Source: Carideicomes alvinocaridis
Lineage (GTDB): Bacteria > Pseudomonadota > Alphaproteobacteria > Rhodobacterales > Rhodobacteraceae
Reading direction: 5' to 3'
Assembly: GCA_005473895.2 (NCBI GenBank)
Contig: SRJI02000025.1
Coordinates: 1 to 59,103, forward strand
Length of the DNA stretch: 59,103 nt
The notes below the pieces were generated by a model. It was not told where the DNA came from. It saw only the letters and a list, made by a program, of their open reading frames with translations, and searched no databases. The position numbers were made by a program, and so were the translations under genes. Positions 27,811 to 36,803 of the stretch are shown here, in pieces; position 1 is the stretch's first letter, and each line of letters opens with the position of its first letter.

Positions 27811-27839
27811 TTGACCGGCCCGCCGCCGGCGCATAGGTG
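27811..27839 (+). promoter_or_regulatory. Putative sigma-70 promoter for rnpB
   Basis: TTGACC (27811-27816) and TAGGTG (27834-27839) lie 17 bp apart. The -10 ends seven bases before the inferred 5' end of the RNase P RNA at 27846. Confidence 0.6.
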
Positions 27840-27845
27840 AGGCGC

Positions 27846-28243
27846 GCGCGGAGGGCCGGATGGCCGCTGCGGCCTCGCGGCCGTGGAGGAAAGTCCGGAC
27901 TCCAGGAAGCAACGGTGCCGGGTAACGCCCGGGCGGGGCAACCCGACGGAAAGCGCCACAGAGAACAGACCGCCTCCGCGCTCCGCGCGGGGGCAAGGGT
28001 GAAACGGTGGGGTAAGAGCCCACCGGGGGGGCGGCAACGTCCCCCGCATGGCAAGCCCCACCGGGAGCAATGCCATATAGGGATGCCGTGGCGGGCTGAT
28101 CCTCCGGGATATCGCCGCCGGGCCGCTTCCGCCCAGGCATCCGGGTAGGCAGCTCGAGGCGTGCGGCGACGCGCGTCCCAGAGGAATGGTCATCCCTTCC
28201 GGTCCGCCGGGAGGACAGAATCCGGCTTACAGGCCCTCCGCGC
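27846..28243 (+). ncRNA. rnpB: RNase P RNA component, bacterial class A
   Basis: Catalytic RNA of ribonuclease P, which trims 5' leaders of tRNA precursors. The universal blocks are all present: GAGGAAAGTCCGGACTC near 27886, GGTAACGCCCGGGCGGGGCA, CGACGGAAAGCGCCACAGAG followed by AACAGACCGCC, AAGGGTGAAACGGTGGGGTA, GCAAGCCCCACCGGGAGCAA, and at the 3' end AGAGGAATGGTCATCCC and ACAGAATCCGGCTTAC. The ends are set by helix P1, GCGCGGAGGGCC (27846-27857) with GGCCCTCCGCGC (28232-28243). About 398 nt, normal for alphaproteobacteria. Confidence 0.97.
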
Positions 28244-28303
28244 ATCCTTGGCCCTGACCCCTCCGCCCCGCGCGCCGCCGGGGGTCTCGCGCCGTCCCCC
28301 CTG

Positions 28304-28354
28304 CTTCTTCTGACCATAAATATCCCGGGGAGCGCGAGGGGCTGGCCCCTCGCT
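28304..28354 (+). repeat. Interspersed intergenic repeat, copy C
   Basis: The core CTTCTTCTGACCATAAATAT is identical to copy A over 20 bases, followed by CCCGGGG and the perfect 8-bp hairpin GCGAGGGG-CTGG-CCCCTCGC (28334-28353). It lies between rnpB and rpmG and may terminate rnpB. Confidence 0.6.
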
Positions 28355-28424
28355 CCCGCAAAATCCGCACGCGCCGGCGCCGGGCCTACGATCGCCCATG
28401 GCGCCGCAGCACCCGCATCCCCTG

Positions 28425-28452
28425 TTGACACCGCGTCCTACGGCGTTAAAAG
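28425..28452 (+). promoter_or_regulatory. Putative sigma-70 promoter for rpmG
   Basis: A consensus TTGACA (28425-28430) and TAAAAG (28447-28452) are separated by 16 bp, about 70 bp before the rpmG start. A strong promoter suits a ribosomal protein gene. Confidence 0.55.
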
Positions 28453-28522
28453 CCGGGCTTCGAGAGATATCCGCGAGGCCGCCCGCTGCCTGCGCGTGCA
28501 CGACCAGACCCGGAGACCTACA

Positions 28523-28690
28523 ATGGCGAAGCCGACCACCATCAAGATCCGCCTGAACTCGACCGCAGGCACCGGCCACTTCTACGTGACCAAGAAGAAC
28601 GCGCGCACCATGACCGAAAAGATGACCGTCCGGAAATTCGACCCGGTCGCGCGCAAGCATGTCGAATACAAGGAAGGCAAGATCAAGTGA
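28523..28690 (+). CDS. rpmG: 50S ribosomal protein L33
   Basis: 55-aa ribosomal protein of the large subunit. The sequence has the L33 pattern [47 protein letters not shown]. It lacks the CxxC pairs of the zinc-binding form, so it is the zinc-free type usual in alphaproteobacteria. Starts at 28523 after GGAG. Monocistronic, with its own promoter and terminator. Confidence 0.97.
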   Translation: MAKPTTIKIRLNSTAGTGHFYVTKKNARTMTEKMTVRKFDPVARKHVEYKEGKIK

Positions 28691-28731
28691 TCTGAGCCTC
28701 CGGCCCGTCGCTCGGGCCAAGTCGTTCAAGG

Positions 28732-28765
28732 AACCCCGACGGGAGGCGCCCGGCGGGGTTTCTTC
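28732..28765 (+). terminator. Intrinsic terminator of rpmG
   Basis: The stem AACCCCG (28732-28738) / CGGGGTT (28754-28760) is followed by TCTTC, 41 bp after the rpmG stop. Confidence 0.6.
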
Positions 28766-28908
28766 GCGTTCCGGCACCCGGTACCGCGATCTCCCTTTCT
28801 GTACCCCGCTCGCGCGGCGCGTCTGCCGGCTGCTGCGACCGGAAAGGCTTGTCCCTTCCGCCGCCCCGCGCGACACTCGGGCTGCTTGAGCGACCGGAGG
28901 GGCGAGCG

Positions 28909-29604
28909 ATGCGCGACATGACCGACAGGATCGAGGCGGGGGATTTCGAGGCGCTGGACCGGGTGATGCGCGCGCGCTTTTCCTGCCGGGCTTTCCGGGA
29001 CGAGGCGCTGCCGCGTGACCTGATCGCCCGCATCGTCGAGACCGCGCAGCAGGTGCCGAGCTGGTGCAACGCCCAGCCCTGGCAGCTGACGATCACCAGC
29101 GGGCCGGCGACCGAGGCGTTTCGCGCCGCGCTGCAGGCGGCGGTGGATCGCGACGGCCATGATCCCGACATTGCCTTCCCCGACAGCTATGACGGCATCT
29201 ACCGCGACCGCCGCCGCACCTGCGGCTGGCAGCTCTACGAGGCGGTGGGCGTCGAAAAAGGGGACCGCGACGGCTCGGCCCGGCAGATGCGGCGCAATTT
29301 CGACTTCTTCGGCGCGCCGCATGTGGCGGTGGTGACCACGCCCCGGGCGCTCGGCACCTACGGGGCGGTGGATTGCGGCGCCTTCGTCACCGGCTTCTGC
29401 CTGGCGGCGCAGGCGCTGGGGGTGGCGACGATCCCGCAGGCGGCGGTGGCGGGCTATTCGAAGGCGGTGCACGCCCATCTCGGGCTCGACCCGGAGCGCG
29501 ACGTGGTCTGCGCCATTTCCTTCGGGCGGCCGGACATGGATCACCCGGCCAACGCCTTCCGGACCGGGCGGGCCGGTCCGGAAGAGGTCATCGACTGGCG
29601 CTGA
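28909..29604 (+). CDS. Nitroreductase family FMN-dependent oxidoreductase
   Basis: Cytosolic flavoprotein of the nitroreductase superfamily, 231 aa, expected to reduce nitro compounds, quinones or similar substrates with NAD(P)H. Start at 28909 (MRDMTDRIEAGDFEALDRV) with GGAGGGG upstream. Fold markers are ARFSCRAFRDEALPRD (FMN phosphate binding), AQQVPSWCNAQPWQL, YGAVDCGAFVTGFCLAAQAL and the C-terminal ISFGRPDMDHPAN. The natural substrate is unknown. It converges with ridA, the two stops being only 3 bp apart. Confidence 0.92.
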   Translation: MRDMTDRIEAGDFEALDRVMRARFSCRAFRDEALPRDLIARIVETAQQVPSWCNAQPWQLTITSGPATEAFRAALQAAVDRDGHDPDIAFPDSYDGIYRDRRRTCGWQLYEAVGVEKGDRDGSARQMRRNFDFFGAPHVAVVTTPRALGTYGAVDCGAFVTGFCLAAQALGVATIPQAAVAGYSKAVHAHLGLDPERDVVCAISFGRPDMDHPANAFRTGRAGPEEVIDWR

Positions 29605-29607
29605 GCC

Positions 29608-29958
29608 TCAATTCGCCGCGGCGACGATCGTGATCTCGACCGTGAGGCCGGGCAGGGCGAGCTTCGATTCGCCGCAGGCGCGGGCGGGAGCGTGACCCTC
29701 GGGCACCCAGGCGTCCCAGACCGCGTTCATCTCGGCGAAATCGTCCATGTCCTTGAGCCAGATCACCGCCTGCAGCACGCGGGTCTTGTCCGAGCCGCAT
29801 TGCTCCAGCAGCGCGTCCACCTTGTCGAGGCAGTCCTGCGTCTGCTGCGCCACCGGCGCCCCTTCGGTGCCGACCTGGCCGGCGAGGTAGATGGTGCCGT
29901 TGTGGATCACGGCCTGGCTCATGCGCTGGCCGGTTGCGATGCGGGTGATGTCACTCAT
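29608..29958 (-). CDS. RidA family protein (YjgF/YER057c/UK114)
   Basis: 116-aa trimeric cytosolic protein; the RidA archetype hydrolyses reactive enamine/imine intermediates made by PLP enzymes. Seen here are GQRMSQAVIHNGTIYLAGQV, QTQDCLDKVDALL, VIWLKDMDDFAEMNAVWDAW, HAPARACGESKLALPGL with the conserved Arg, and VEITIVAAAN. The Arg that binds substrate carboxylates is present, so deaminase-like activity is possible, although many RidA subfamilies lack it. Downstream of a metallo-hydrolase gene on the same strand (36-bp gap). Confidence 0.93.
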   Translation of the reverse strand: MSDITRIATGQRMSQAVIHNGTIYLAGQVGTEGAPVAQQTQDCLDKVDALLEQCGSDKTRVLQAVIWLKDMDDFAEMNAVWDAWVPEGHAPARACGESKLALPGLTVEITIVAAAN

Positions 29959-29994
29959 GTCGGTCCCTTCCGATGTGATGCGGTGCGGGCCCGG

Positions 29995-30687
29995 TCAGAT
30001 CTCGATCGGGCTCAGCACCTCGGGCTCGATCACCTGCACATCCGGCAGTTCCTTGGCAAGGGCCTCGGCCGATTGCTCGAGCAGCGGGAAGGTGCGGTAG
30101 TGGCAGGGAATGATCTTTTCGAAGCGGAAGAACTTCTTGGCCGCATAGGCCGCGCGGCGCATGTCCATGGTGAAATGGCCGCCGGCGCAGAGGATGCCGA
30201 TATCCGGTTCGTGCAGGTCGTGGAAGACCGCCATGTCCGCCATCACATCCGTGTCGCCCGAGAAATAGATCGTGTGCCCCTCCGACGCGATCATGTAGCC
30301 TGCCTCGGACCCGGCGGTGCGCGGCCCGTCCTCCGACGGCATCGTCGAGGAATGGGTGGCATGGACCATGGTCACCTTGACCCCGTTCAGGTCCACCGTG
30401 CCGCCCTTGTTGAAGCCCACGGTCTCGATGCCTTCCTTCTCCGCCCAGTGGTTCATCAGGTCGAACTGGCCGATGACGGGGATGTTCTTCGACTTGGCCA
30501 GCTCCAGCACGCCGCCGACATGGTCGAAATGGCCATGGCTGAGCAGGATATGGGTGGCGCCCTCGGTGGCCTCGGCCTCGCGGCCCTCGGGGAACATCGG
30601 GTTGCCATCCATCCAGGGGTCGATCAGCAGGACCTGCCCGCCGGTCTCGATGCGAAAGCCGCTATGGCCGAGCCAGATGATTTTCAT
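29995..30687 (-). CDS. UPF0173/YtkL-type metal-dependent hydrolase
   Basis: 230-aa metallo-beta-lactamase-fold hydrolase of the UPF0173 family, starting at 30687 ([14 protein letters not shown]) after AAGGAGACGG. Metal ligands are in [31 protein letters not shown] and the C-terminal [10 protein letters not shown]. The substrate is unknown; family members hydrolyse assorted phosphodiesters or lactone-like bonds. Probably an operon with ridA. Confidence 0.92.
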   Translation of the reverse strand: MKIIWLGHSGFRIETGGQVLLIDPWMDGNPMFPEGREAEATEGATHILLSHGHFDHVGGVLELAKSKNIPVIGQFDLMNHWAEKEGIETVGFNKGGTVDLNGVKVTMVHATHSSTMPSEDGPRTAGSEAGYMIASEGHTIYFSGDTDVMADMAVFHDLHEPDIGILCAGGHFTMDMRRAAYAAKKFFRFEKIIPCHYRTFPLLEQSAEALAKELPDVQVIEPEVLSPIEI

Positions 30688-30760
30688 TGTCCGTCTCCTT
30701 CCTTGGGTCGGGGCAGAGACTAGCATCCCGGGGCGGCGCGGCCAGTGGGAACGGGAAGAG

Positions 30761-30820
30761 AGGGGCGCTGCCCCTCGGCGCGTCGCGCCTCACCCCGGAG
30801 TTTTCCGGGCAAGATGAAGC
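30761..30820 (-). repeat. Interspersed intergenic repeat, copy D (inverted, diverged)
   Basis: On the minus strand it reads GCTTCATCTTGCCCGGAAAA, then CTCCGGGG, a spacer, and the hairpin AGGGGC-AGC-GCCCCT. The layout (CTTC-TCT-x-CC, A-rich core, C/G run, GC hairpin) is that of copies A-C, but the core differs. It lies between the divergent metallo-hydrolase and gatC genes. Confidence 0.45.
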
Positions 30821-30924
30821 GAAGCCCGGGATGCGGCGCCTTCGAGCGCAGGCACGCCCGGCGGGACGCTTGCGGGCCGGGCGCGAGGGGGGTAAACGCG
30901 GGCAAGGCCAAGACGGAGACACCC

Positions 30925-31212
30925 ATGTCGATCGATACCGAAACCGCCGCCCGCGTGGCCAAGCTCGCGCGGATCAAGGTGGAGGAGGATGCGCTTCCGG
31001 CGCTTGCCAAGGAATTTTCCGACATCCTCGGCTTCATCGAACAGCTGAACGAGGTGGACGTGGAGGACGTGGAGCCGATGACCTCGGTCACGCCCATGCG
31101 GCTGAAGCGGCGCGCCGACGAGGTGACCGATGGCGGGCAGGCCGACAAGGTGCTGTCGGGCGCGCCCGATGCGCGGGAAGGATTCTTTGCGGTGCCGAAG
31201 GTGGTCGAGTGA
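30925..31212 (+). CDS. gatC: Asp/Glu-tRNA amidotransferase subunit C
   Basis: 95-aa chaperone-like subunit of GatCAB, which converts misacylated Glu-tRNA(Gln) or Asp-tRNA(Asn) to the cognate amide form. Typical sequence: [61 protein letters not shown]. Start at 30925 with GACGGAGAC. The stop overlaps the gatA start (TGATG). gatB is not adjacent. Confidence 0.96.
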   Translation: MSIDTETAARVAKLARIKVEEDALPALAKEFSDILGFIEQLNEVDVEDVEPMTSVTPMRLKRRADEVTDGGQADKVLSGAPDAREGFFAVPKVVE

Positions 31213-32699
31213 TGAGCGAGCTGACGAAACTGACGCTGGCCGGCGCGCGCGACGCGCTGAAGAAGGGCGACGTGACGAGCCTCGAGCTGACCGAGGCCTG
31301 CCTTGGCGCGATCGAGGGGGCCGGGGCGCTCAACGCCTTCGTGCACCAGACGCCGGACCTGGCCCGCGACCGCGCCAATGCCGCGGACGAGCGGCTGAAG
31401 GCGGGCGACGCGCCCAAGATGTGCGGCCTGCCCATCGGCATCAAGGACCTGTTCTGCACCGAGGGCGTGCCCTCGCAGGCGGCGAGCCGCATCCTCGAAG
31501 GCTTCCGCCCGGAATACGAATCCACCGTCAGCGCGCAGCTGCGCGACGCGGGCGCGGTCATGCTGGGCAAGCTCAACATGGACGAGTTCGCCATGGGGTC
31601 CTCGAACGAGACCTCCGTCTACGGCAACGCGGTGAACCCGTGGCGGCGGGGCAATGACGAGACGCAGCTGACGCCTGGCGGCTCCTCCGGCGGCTCGGCC
31701 AGCGCGGTGGCGGCGGATCTCTGCCTTGCCGCGACCGGCACCGATACCGGCGGCTCCATCCGCCAGCCCGCGGCCTTTACCGGCATCACCGGGATCAAGC
31801 CGACCTATGGCCGCTGCTCGCGCTGGGGCATCGTCGCCTTCGCCTCTTCTCTGGACCAGGCGGGGCCGATGACCAAGGACGTGCGCGACGCGGCCATCAT
31901 GCTGGAGGCCATGTGCGGCCACGACCCCAAGGACAGCACCTCGGCCGAGCTGGCGGTGCCGGATTTCGAGGCCATGCTGACCGGCGACATCCGCGGCAAG
32001 GTGATCGGCATCCCGCGCGAATACCGCATGGAGGGCATGCCCGAGGAGATCGAGGCGCTCTGGCAGAAGGGCACCGAGATGCTCAAGGATGCGGGGGCCG
32101 AGATCCGCGACATCTCTCTGCCGCATACGAAATACGCGCTGCCCGCCTATTACGTGATCGCCCCGGCCGAGGCGTCGTCGAACCTCGCCCGCTATGACGG
32201 GGTACGCTACGGCCGCCGCGCCAAGCTGTCCCAGGGCGACGGTGTGGTCGAGATGTACGAGAAGACCCGCGCCGAGGGCTTCGGCCACGAGGTGCAGCGC
32301 CGGGTCATGGTCGGCACCTACGTGCTGTCCGCGGGGTTCTACGACGCCTATTACAACCGCGCGCGCAAGGTCCGCACGCTGATCAAGCGCGACTTCGAGC
32401 AGGCCTTCGACGCGGGCGTGGACGCGATCCTGACGCCCGCCACCCCGTCGGCCGCCTTCGGGCTGGGCGAGATGGCGGAGGCCGATCCGGTGCAGATGTA
32501 TCTCAACGACGTCTTCACCGTCACCGTGAACCTGGCCGGGCTGCCGGGGATCAGCGTGCCCACCGGGCTTGACCGGCAGGGGCTGCCGCTGGGGCTGCAG
32601 CTGATCGGGCGGCCCTGGGAAGAGGGCGACCTGCTGAACTGCGCCTATTCACTGGAACGTGCGGCGGGCTTCGTGGAAAAGCCGGCCAAATGGTGGTAA
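31212..32699 (+). CDS. gatA: Asp/Glu-tRNA amidotransferase subunit A
   Basis: Amidase subunit that releases ammonia from glutamine for GatB. 495 aa. The amidase-signature Ser-cisSer-Lys triad is visible: [11 protein letters not shown] (Lys), [17 protein letters not shown] (Ser) and [17 protein letters not shown] (catalytic Ser). The start overlaps gatC by one base, so the two are translationally coupled. Nothing is unusual. Confidence 0.97.
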   Translation: MSELTKLTLAGARDALKKGDVTSLELTEACLGAIEGAGALNAFVHQTPDLARDRANAADERLKAGDAPKMCGLPIGIKDLFCTEGVPSQAASRILEGFRPEYESTVSAQLRDAGAVMLGKLNMDEFAMGSSNETSVYGNAVNPWRRGNDETQLTPGGSSGGSASAVAADLCLAATGTDTGGSIRQPAAFTGITGIKPTYGRCSRWGIVAFASSLDQAGPMTKDVRDAAIMLEAMCGHDPKDSTSAELAVPDFEAMLTGDIRGKVIGIPREYRMEGMPEEIEALWQKGTEMLKDAGAEIRDISLPHTKYALPAYYVIAPAEASSNLARYDGVRYGRRAKLSQGDGVVEMYEKTRAEGFGHEVQRRVMVGTYVLSAGFYDAYYNRARKVRTLIKRDFEQAFDAGVDAILTPATPSAAFGLGEMAEADPVQMYLNDVFTVTVNLAGLPGISVPTGLDRQGLPLGLQLIGRPWEEGDLLNCAYSLERAAGFVEKPAKWW

Positions 32700-32726
32700 C
32701 CGGCCCGGAAAAGGGGATTTGGCGGA

Positions 32727-33434
32727 ATGAATGCGATGCGTAACGTGACGGCCCTGGCGCTTCTGGGCGCGCTCTCTGTGACGATCTCGGCCTGTGCGCC
32801 GACGGTGCCCGACAGCGGGGCCGTGGTGGCCTTCGACAATTACGACGCCTACAGCGCGCAGCGCGATGCGGAACTCGAGGGCCGCGGCCTGCAGGCGCCC
32901 TCGGACGTGAGCCAGACCACGCTCGACGGGTCCGGCGACGATGAGGCCAAGGAACTGGCCGCCGCCGCCGTCGCCGCCGCGCGCAATTCCGGCGAAGCGC
33001 CGCTGACCGCCGACCCGAACAACCCGCCGCCGGCGCTCAACAACCCCGGCATCTCGGACGAGAACAATTTCGAGGCGGTGAGCGAACGCGAGACCATCCA
33101 GTCCGACAAGGAACGGCTGGAACGTAACCGCGAGCTTTACCGCGTGGTGACCCCGACCGCTGTGCCGCAGCGCGAGGATGTGGGGCCGAACATCGTGGAC
33201 TACGCGCTCAACACCTCGCACAATGTGGGGCAGTCGCAATATTCGCGCGGCGGCTTCAACGCCGAGGGCCGGTTCCAGCGCAACTGCGCCAAGTATGCCT
33301 CTTCGGACCAGGCGCAGCGAGCGTTCCTGTCGAATGGCGGGCCGGACCGTGACCGGCTGGGGCTCGACCCCGACGGCGACGGTTTTGCCTGTGCCTGGGA
33401 TCCCGCGCCCTTCCGCAGCGTCCGCAGCCAGTAA
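32727..33434 (+). CDS. Excalibur-domain lipoprotein
   Basis: 235-aa predicted lipoprotein: N-terminal signal with a lipobox ending ALSVTISAC, a long Asp/Ala/Pro-rich low-complexity part (about residues 30-150), and at the C-terminus an excalibur-like Ca-binding module. That module has CAKYASSDQAQRAFLSNGGP, DRLGLDPDGDGFACAWDP, with the DxDxDG loop between two Cys. Such modules are thought to bind calcium extracellularly. It starts 27 bp after gatA and is probably read through from it; the amidase follows at once. Confidence 0.85.
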   Translation: MNAMRNVTALALLGALSVTISACAPTVPDSGAVVAFDNYDAYSAQRDAELEGRGLQAPSDVSQTTLDGSGDDEAKELAAAAVAAARNSGEAPLTADPNNPPPALNNPGISDENNFEAVSERETIQSDKERLERNRELYRVVTPTAVPQREDVGPNIVDYALNTSHNVGQSQYSRGGFNAEGRFQRNCAKYASSDQAQRAFLSNGGPDRDRLGLDPDGDGFACAWDPAPFRSVRSQ

Positions 33435-33443
33435 GGTCCGGCG

Positions 33444-34109
33444 CTGACCGCGCACTGGCATCCGTCGCCCAATCACGGGCCGCGCCGGGGCGGGGCTCTG
33501 CCGGACATGGTGGTGCTGCATTACACCGCCATGGACCGCGCCGAGGCGGCGCTCGAGCGGCTTTGCGATCCGCTGGCCGAGGTCTCGGCCCATTACCTCA
33601 TCGCCGAGGACGGCCGCTCCTGGCAACTCGTGGACGAGGCGGCCCGGGCCTGGCATGCCGGGGCCGGGGCCTGGGGCAATGTGGGCGACGTGAATTCCCG
33701 CTCCATCGGGATCGAGCTGGCCAATCCCGGGGACCGCGCCTTCGCCCCGCCTCAGATGGAGCGGCTGGAGGCGCTGCTTGCCGGCATCCTCGCGCGCTGG
33801 AACATCGCGCCGGAACGGGTGATCGGGCATTCCGACATGGCGGTGGGGCGCAAGGCGGATCCCGGCCGCTGGTTCGACTGGGCGAGGCTGGCGCGCGCCG
33901 GGCTCTCCATCGCTCCGGCCGAGGGCGAGCCGGGCGATTTTCACCGTGATCTCAGGCATTTCGGCTATCGCTGGGGGGCGGGCGACGAGCCCCTTCTGCT
34001 CGACGCGTTCCGCAGCCGGTTCCGTCCGGCGGCGAGCGGTCCGCTCTGCGACGCGGATCGTCGTATTGCCGCCGGACTGGCGCGAGATTGGCCCTGCCGC
34101 GCCGAGTGA
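33444..34109 (+). CDS. N-acetylmuramoyl-L-alanine amidase, AmpD/Amidase_2 type, probable CTG start
   Basis: Zinc amidase cleaving the MurNAc-L-Ala bond of muropeptides. Core motifs are VVLHYTAMDRAEAALERLCD, VSAHYLIAEDGRSWQLVDE, AWHAGAGAWGNVGDVNSRSIGIE (shown in part) and VIGHSDMAVGRKADPG, with the zinc His, His and Asp. The conserved N-terminus SPNHGPRRGGALPDM lies upstream of the first ATG (33507), in a frame open back to the TAA of the preceding gene. The only plausible start there is CTG at 33444 (LTAHWHPSPN), with TAAGGT seven bases ahead. 221 aa this way; 200 aa from the ATG. No signal peptide, so cytosolic like AmpD. Confidence 0.85.
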   Translation: MTAHWHPSPNHGPRRGGALPDMVVLHYTAMDRAEAALERLCDPLAEVSAHYLIAEDGRSWQLVDEAARAWHAGAGAWGNVGDVNSRSIGIELANPGDRAFAPPQMERLEALLAGILARWNIAPERVIGHSDMAVGRKADPGRWFDWARLARAGLSIAPAEGEPGDFHRDLRHFGYRWGAGDEPLLLDAFRSRFRPAASGPLCDADRRIAAGLARDWPCRAE

Positions 34110-34116
34110 CCGGATG

Positions 34117-34127
34117 CTGCTATGCAG
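34117..34127 (+). promoter_or_regulatory. CTGC-N3-GCAG dyad, site 1, upstream of the second DUF1127 gene
   Basis: CTGC-TAT-GCAG is an exact 4-4 inverted repeat inside the longer near-palindrome TGCTGCTATGCAGCG. The pattern equals the motif described for the polyhydroxyalkanoate regulator PhaR in Rhodobacter/Paracoccus relatives. Whether PhaR binds here is inference. Confidence 0.4.
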
Positions 34128-34205
34128 CGAGCGAATACTGGCCTTGCGGCAATGGGCATTGTTAGCGCCCCTCACCTCCCTTATTTGCAGTCTCGAAGGT
34201 GGTTG

Positions 34206-34216
34206 CTGCGACGCAG
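34206..34216 (+). promoter_or_regulatory. CTGC-N3-GCAG dyad, site 2, upstream of the second DUF1127 gene
   Basis: CTGC-GAC-GCAG sits inside the perfect palindrome TGCTGCGACGCAGCA (34204-34218, 7-bp arms), 89 bp from site 1 and 80 bp before the ATG. Confidence 0.45.
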
Positions 34217-34295
34217 CATCAGCCACGGGGCCGAACCTGGCCCACCCCATGGACCCGGACAGGCCGGGCCTGACAGATGACGGAGGCCAGACGTT

Positions 34296-34493
34296 ATGGC
34301 GAGCATTACTTACACCGATATCGGAACCCGCGGCACTTTTCGCGCCGGCTGGGAACGCTTCAAGCGCAACTTCATGATCGCGCGCATGGAAACCGTGCTG
34401 AGCCAGTTCGGCGATGCCGAGCTGCGCCAGATGGGCATCACCCGCGCCGACATTCCGGCCCGCGCCCAGGCCCTGGTCGACGGCCAGTACTGA
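34296..34493 (+). CDS. DUF1127 small basic protein
   Basis: 65-aa DUF1127 protein with the conserved C-terminal unit FGDAELRQMG, ITRADIPARAQALV and a basic, aromatic N-terminal half (GTFRAGWERFKRNFMIARM). Function unknown; see the paralog at 12728, which shares the Gly-Ile-x-Arg-x-x-Ile-Pro-x-x pattern. It stands alone, preceded by 186 bp that carry two CTGC-N3-GCAG dyads, and followed by a strong hairpin terminator. Confidence 0.9.
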   Translation: MASITYTDIGTRGTFRAGWERFKRNFMIARMETVLSQFGDAELRQMGITRADIPARAQALVDGQY

Positions 34494-34517
34494 GCCCGGA
34501 CAGCGCGACAGGATCGA

Positions 34518-34545
34518 AAGGGGCTGCGGGACACCGCGGCCCCTT
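34518..34545 (+). terminator. Hairpin terminator after the second DUF1127 gene
   Basis: The 12-bp stem AAGGGGCTGCGG / CCGCGGCCCCTT has one T-G pair and the tetraloop GACA, 24 bp after the stop. Only a short mixed tail follows. Confidence 0.55.
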
Positions 34546-34573
34546 CGTCGTTCCGGGGGCCTGGCTGTAGCGC

Positions 34574-34602
34574 AAAAAAAGCCCCGGCACGAGGGCCGGG
34601 GC
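34574..34602 (-). terminator. Intrinsic terminator of ilvC
   Basis: On the minus strand, the perfect stem GCCCCGGC / GCCGGGGC (8 bp, 6-nt loop) is followed by a T7 run. It begins 48 bp past the ilvC stop. Confidence 0.8.
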
Positions 34603-34650
34603 AGACGGGGGAGAGAAGCCCGGGACAGGCCCGAGCCTCGAAGGTGCGGA

Positions 34651-35775
<1,125 letters not shown>

Positions 35776-35808
35776 TCATTCGTCACGGGGCCTATTTCGC
35801 GTAAATTC

Positions 35809-36264
35809 ATGCTCGATGATCTCGACCGGCGCATTCTTCGGCGCCTCCAGTCCACCCCCGAGGCATCGGTGGCCATGCTCGCCTCCGCCGCCGGGACGAC
35901 CGCCGCCGTCTGCTCCCGCCGCCTGGCGCGGTTGCGCGATGCGGGCGTGTTGCGCGGCCAGCAGGCGCTGATCGACTGGCGCGCGCTTGGCTGGGAGGTG
36001 GAGGTGTCGCTGCGGGTGACGCTGGACAAGACCCGCTCGAACGCTTTCGACGAATTCATCGCTGCCGCGAGGGACGTGCCCGAGGTGCTGGAGATCCAGA
36101 CCTTCCTGGGCCAGGTGGATGCCCGGCTGTCGGTGATCGCGCGGGACATGGCGCATTACCAGCAGGTCTATCGCGACCGCATCCTGACCCTGCCGCATAT
36201 CGCCGATATCGAGGCGCTGATGCACGTGGCCAAGCTGAAATCCGACGAGACGCTGCCCCTATGA
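35809..36264 (+). CDS. Lrp/AsnC family transcriptional regulator (first of pair)
   Basis: 151-aa regulator with an N-terminal winged helix-turn-helix (MLDDLDRRILRRLQSTPEAS, AVCSRRLARLRDAGVLRG) and a C-terminal RAM/AsnC ligand domain (VEVSLRVTLDK, VPEVLEIQTFLGQVDARLSV). Start at 35809. Its stop overlaps the ATG of the second regulator (ATGA at 36261), so they are made together and may form heteromers. It lies opposite ilvC, which suggests amino-acid-responsive control of branched-chain synthesis or of the aminotransferase downstream; this is inference. Confidence 0.92.
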   Translation: MLDDLDRRILRRLQSTPEASVAMLASAAGTTAAVCSRRLARLRDAGVLRGQQALIDWRALGWEVEVSLRVTLDKTRSNAFDEFIAAARDVPEVLEIQTFLGQVDARLSVIARDMAHYQQVYRDRILTLPHIADIEALMHVAKLKSDETLPL

Positions 36265-36716
36265 TCGAGCTCGACGCCACGGACCGCGCCATCCTGCGCG
36301 CGCTCAGCCACGATGCCACGGCTTCGTCCGGTGCGCTGGCCCGGGAACTGGGCCTGTCGCAGCCCGCCGCCTGGCGCCGGATGAAACGGCTGTCCGAGGG
36401 CGGCGCGATCCGCGGCCGGCGGGTGGTGCTGGACGCGGAGAAGGCGGGCTTCGGCGTCACCGTCTTCATGGGGATCAAGCTGGGCGCCAAGGGGCGCCAC
36501 GGCATGGAGGATTTCGAACGCGCGGTGATGGCCATCCCCGAGGTCCAGACGGTGGAGCACGTGCTGGGCGCCTACGATTACCGCCTGCGCATCGTGGCGC
36601 GGGACATTTCCGATTTCGAGCGGGTGCTGCGGCGGCGGATCATGACCCTGCCGGGCGCGGCCTCGGTCGATGCCAACGTGCTGCTGACCGAGGAGCGGCG
36701 ACCCGGGCCGCTCTGA
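36261..36716 (+). CDS. Lrp/AsnC family transcriptional regulator (second of pair)
   Basis: 151-aa paralog of the preceding gene, overlapping it by four bases. HTH: IELDATDRAILRALSHDATA, SQPAAWRRMKRLSEGGAIRGR. RAM domain: GVTVFMGIKLGAKGRHGMED, IPEVQTVEHVLGAYDYRLRI. It has the more typical Lrp opening (LDATDRAIL), whereas the first gene is more diverged. Followed after 87 bp by a class V aminotransferase with its own GAGGAG ribosome site. Confidence 0.93.
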   Translation: MIELDATDRAILRALSHDATASSGALARELGLSQPAAWRRMKRLSEGGAIRGRRVVLDAEKAGFGVTVFMGIKLGAKGRHGMEDFERAVMAIPEVQTVEHVLGAYDYRLRIVARDISDFERVLRRRIMTLPGAASVDANVLLTEERRPGPL

Positions 36717-36803
36717 GCCGCGCGGTGCCGGCCCGACGGCTTGGCATTGCAGCGCCGCGGCGGCGGGGGTAGCAAGGCGCCAACAGCGAAGAGGAGCGTG
36801 CCC

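Noticed and set aside
34493-34545. CcsR-type sRNA array after the DUF1127 gene
   Set aside because: In Rhodobacter some DUF1127 genes are followed by sRNAs with CCUCCUCCC loops; here only a single GC hairpin follows, without that motif.
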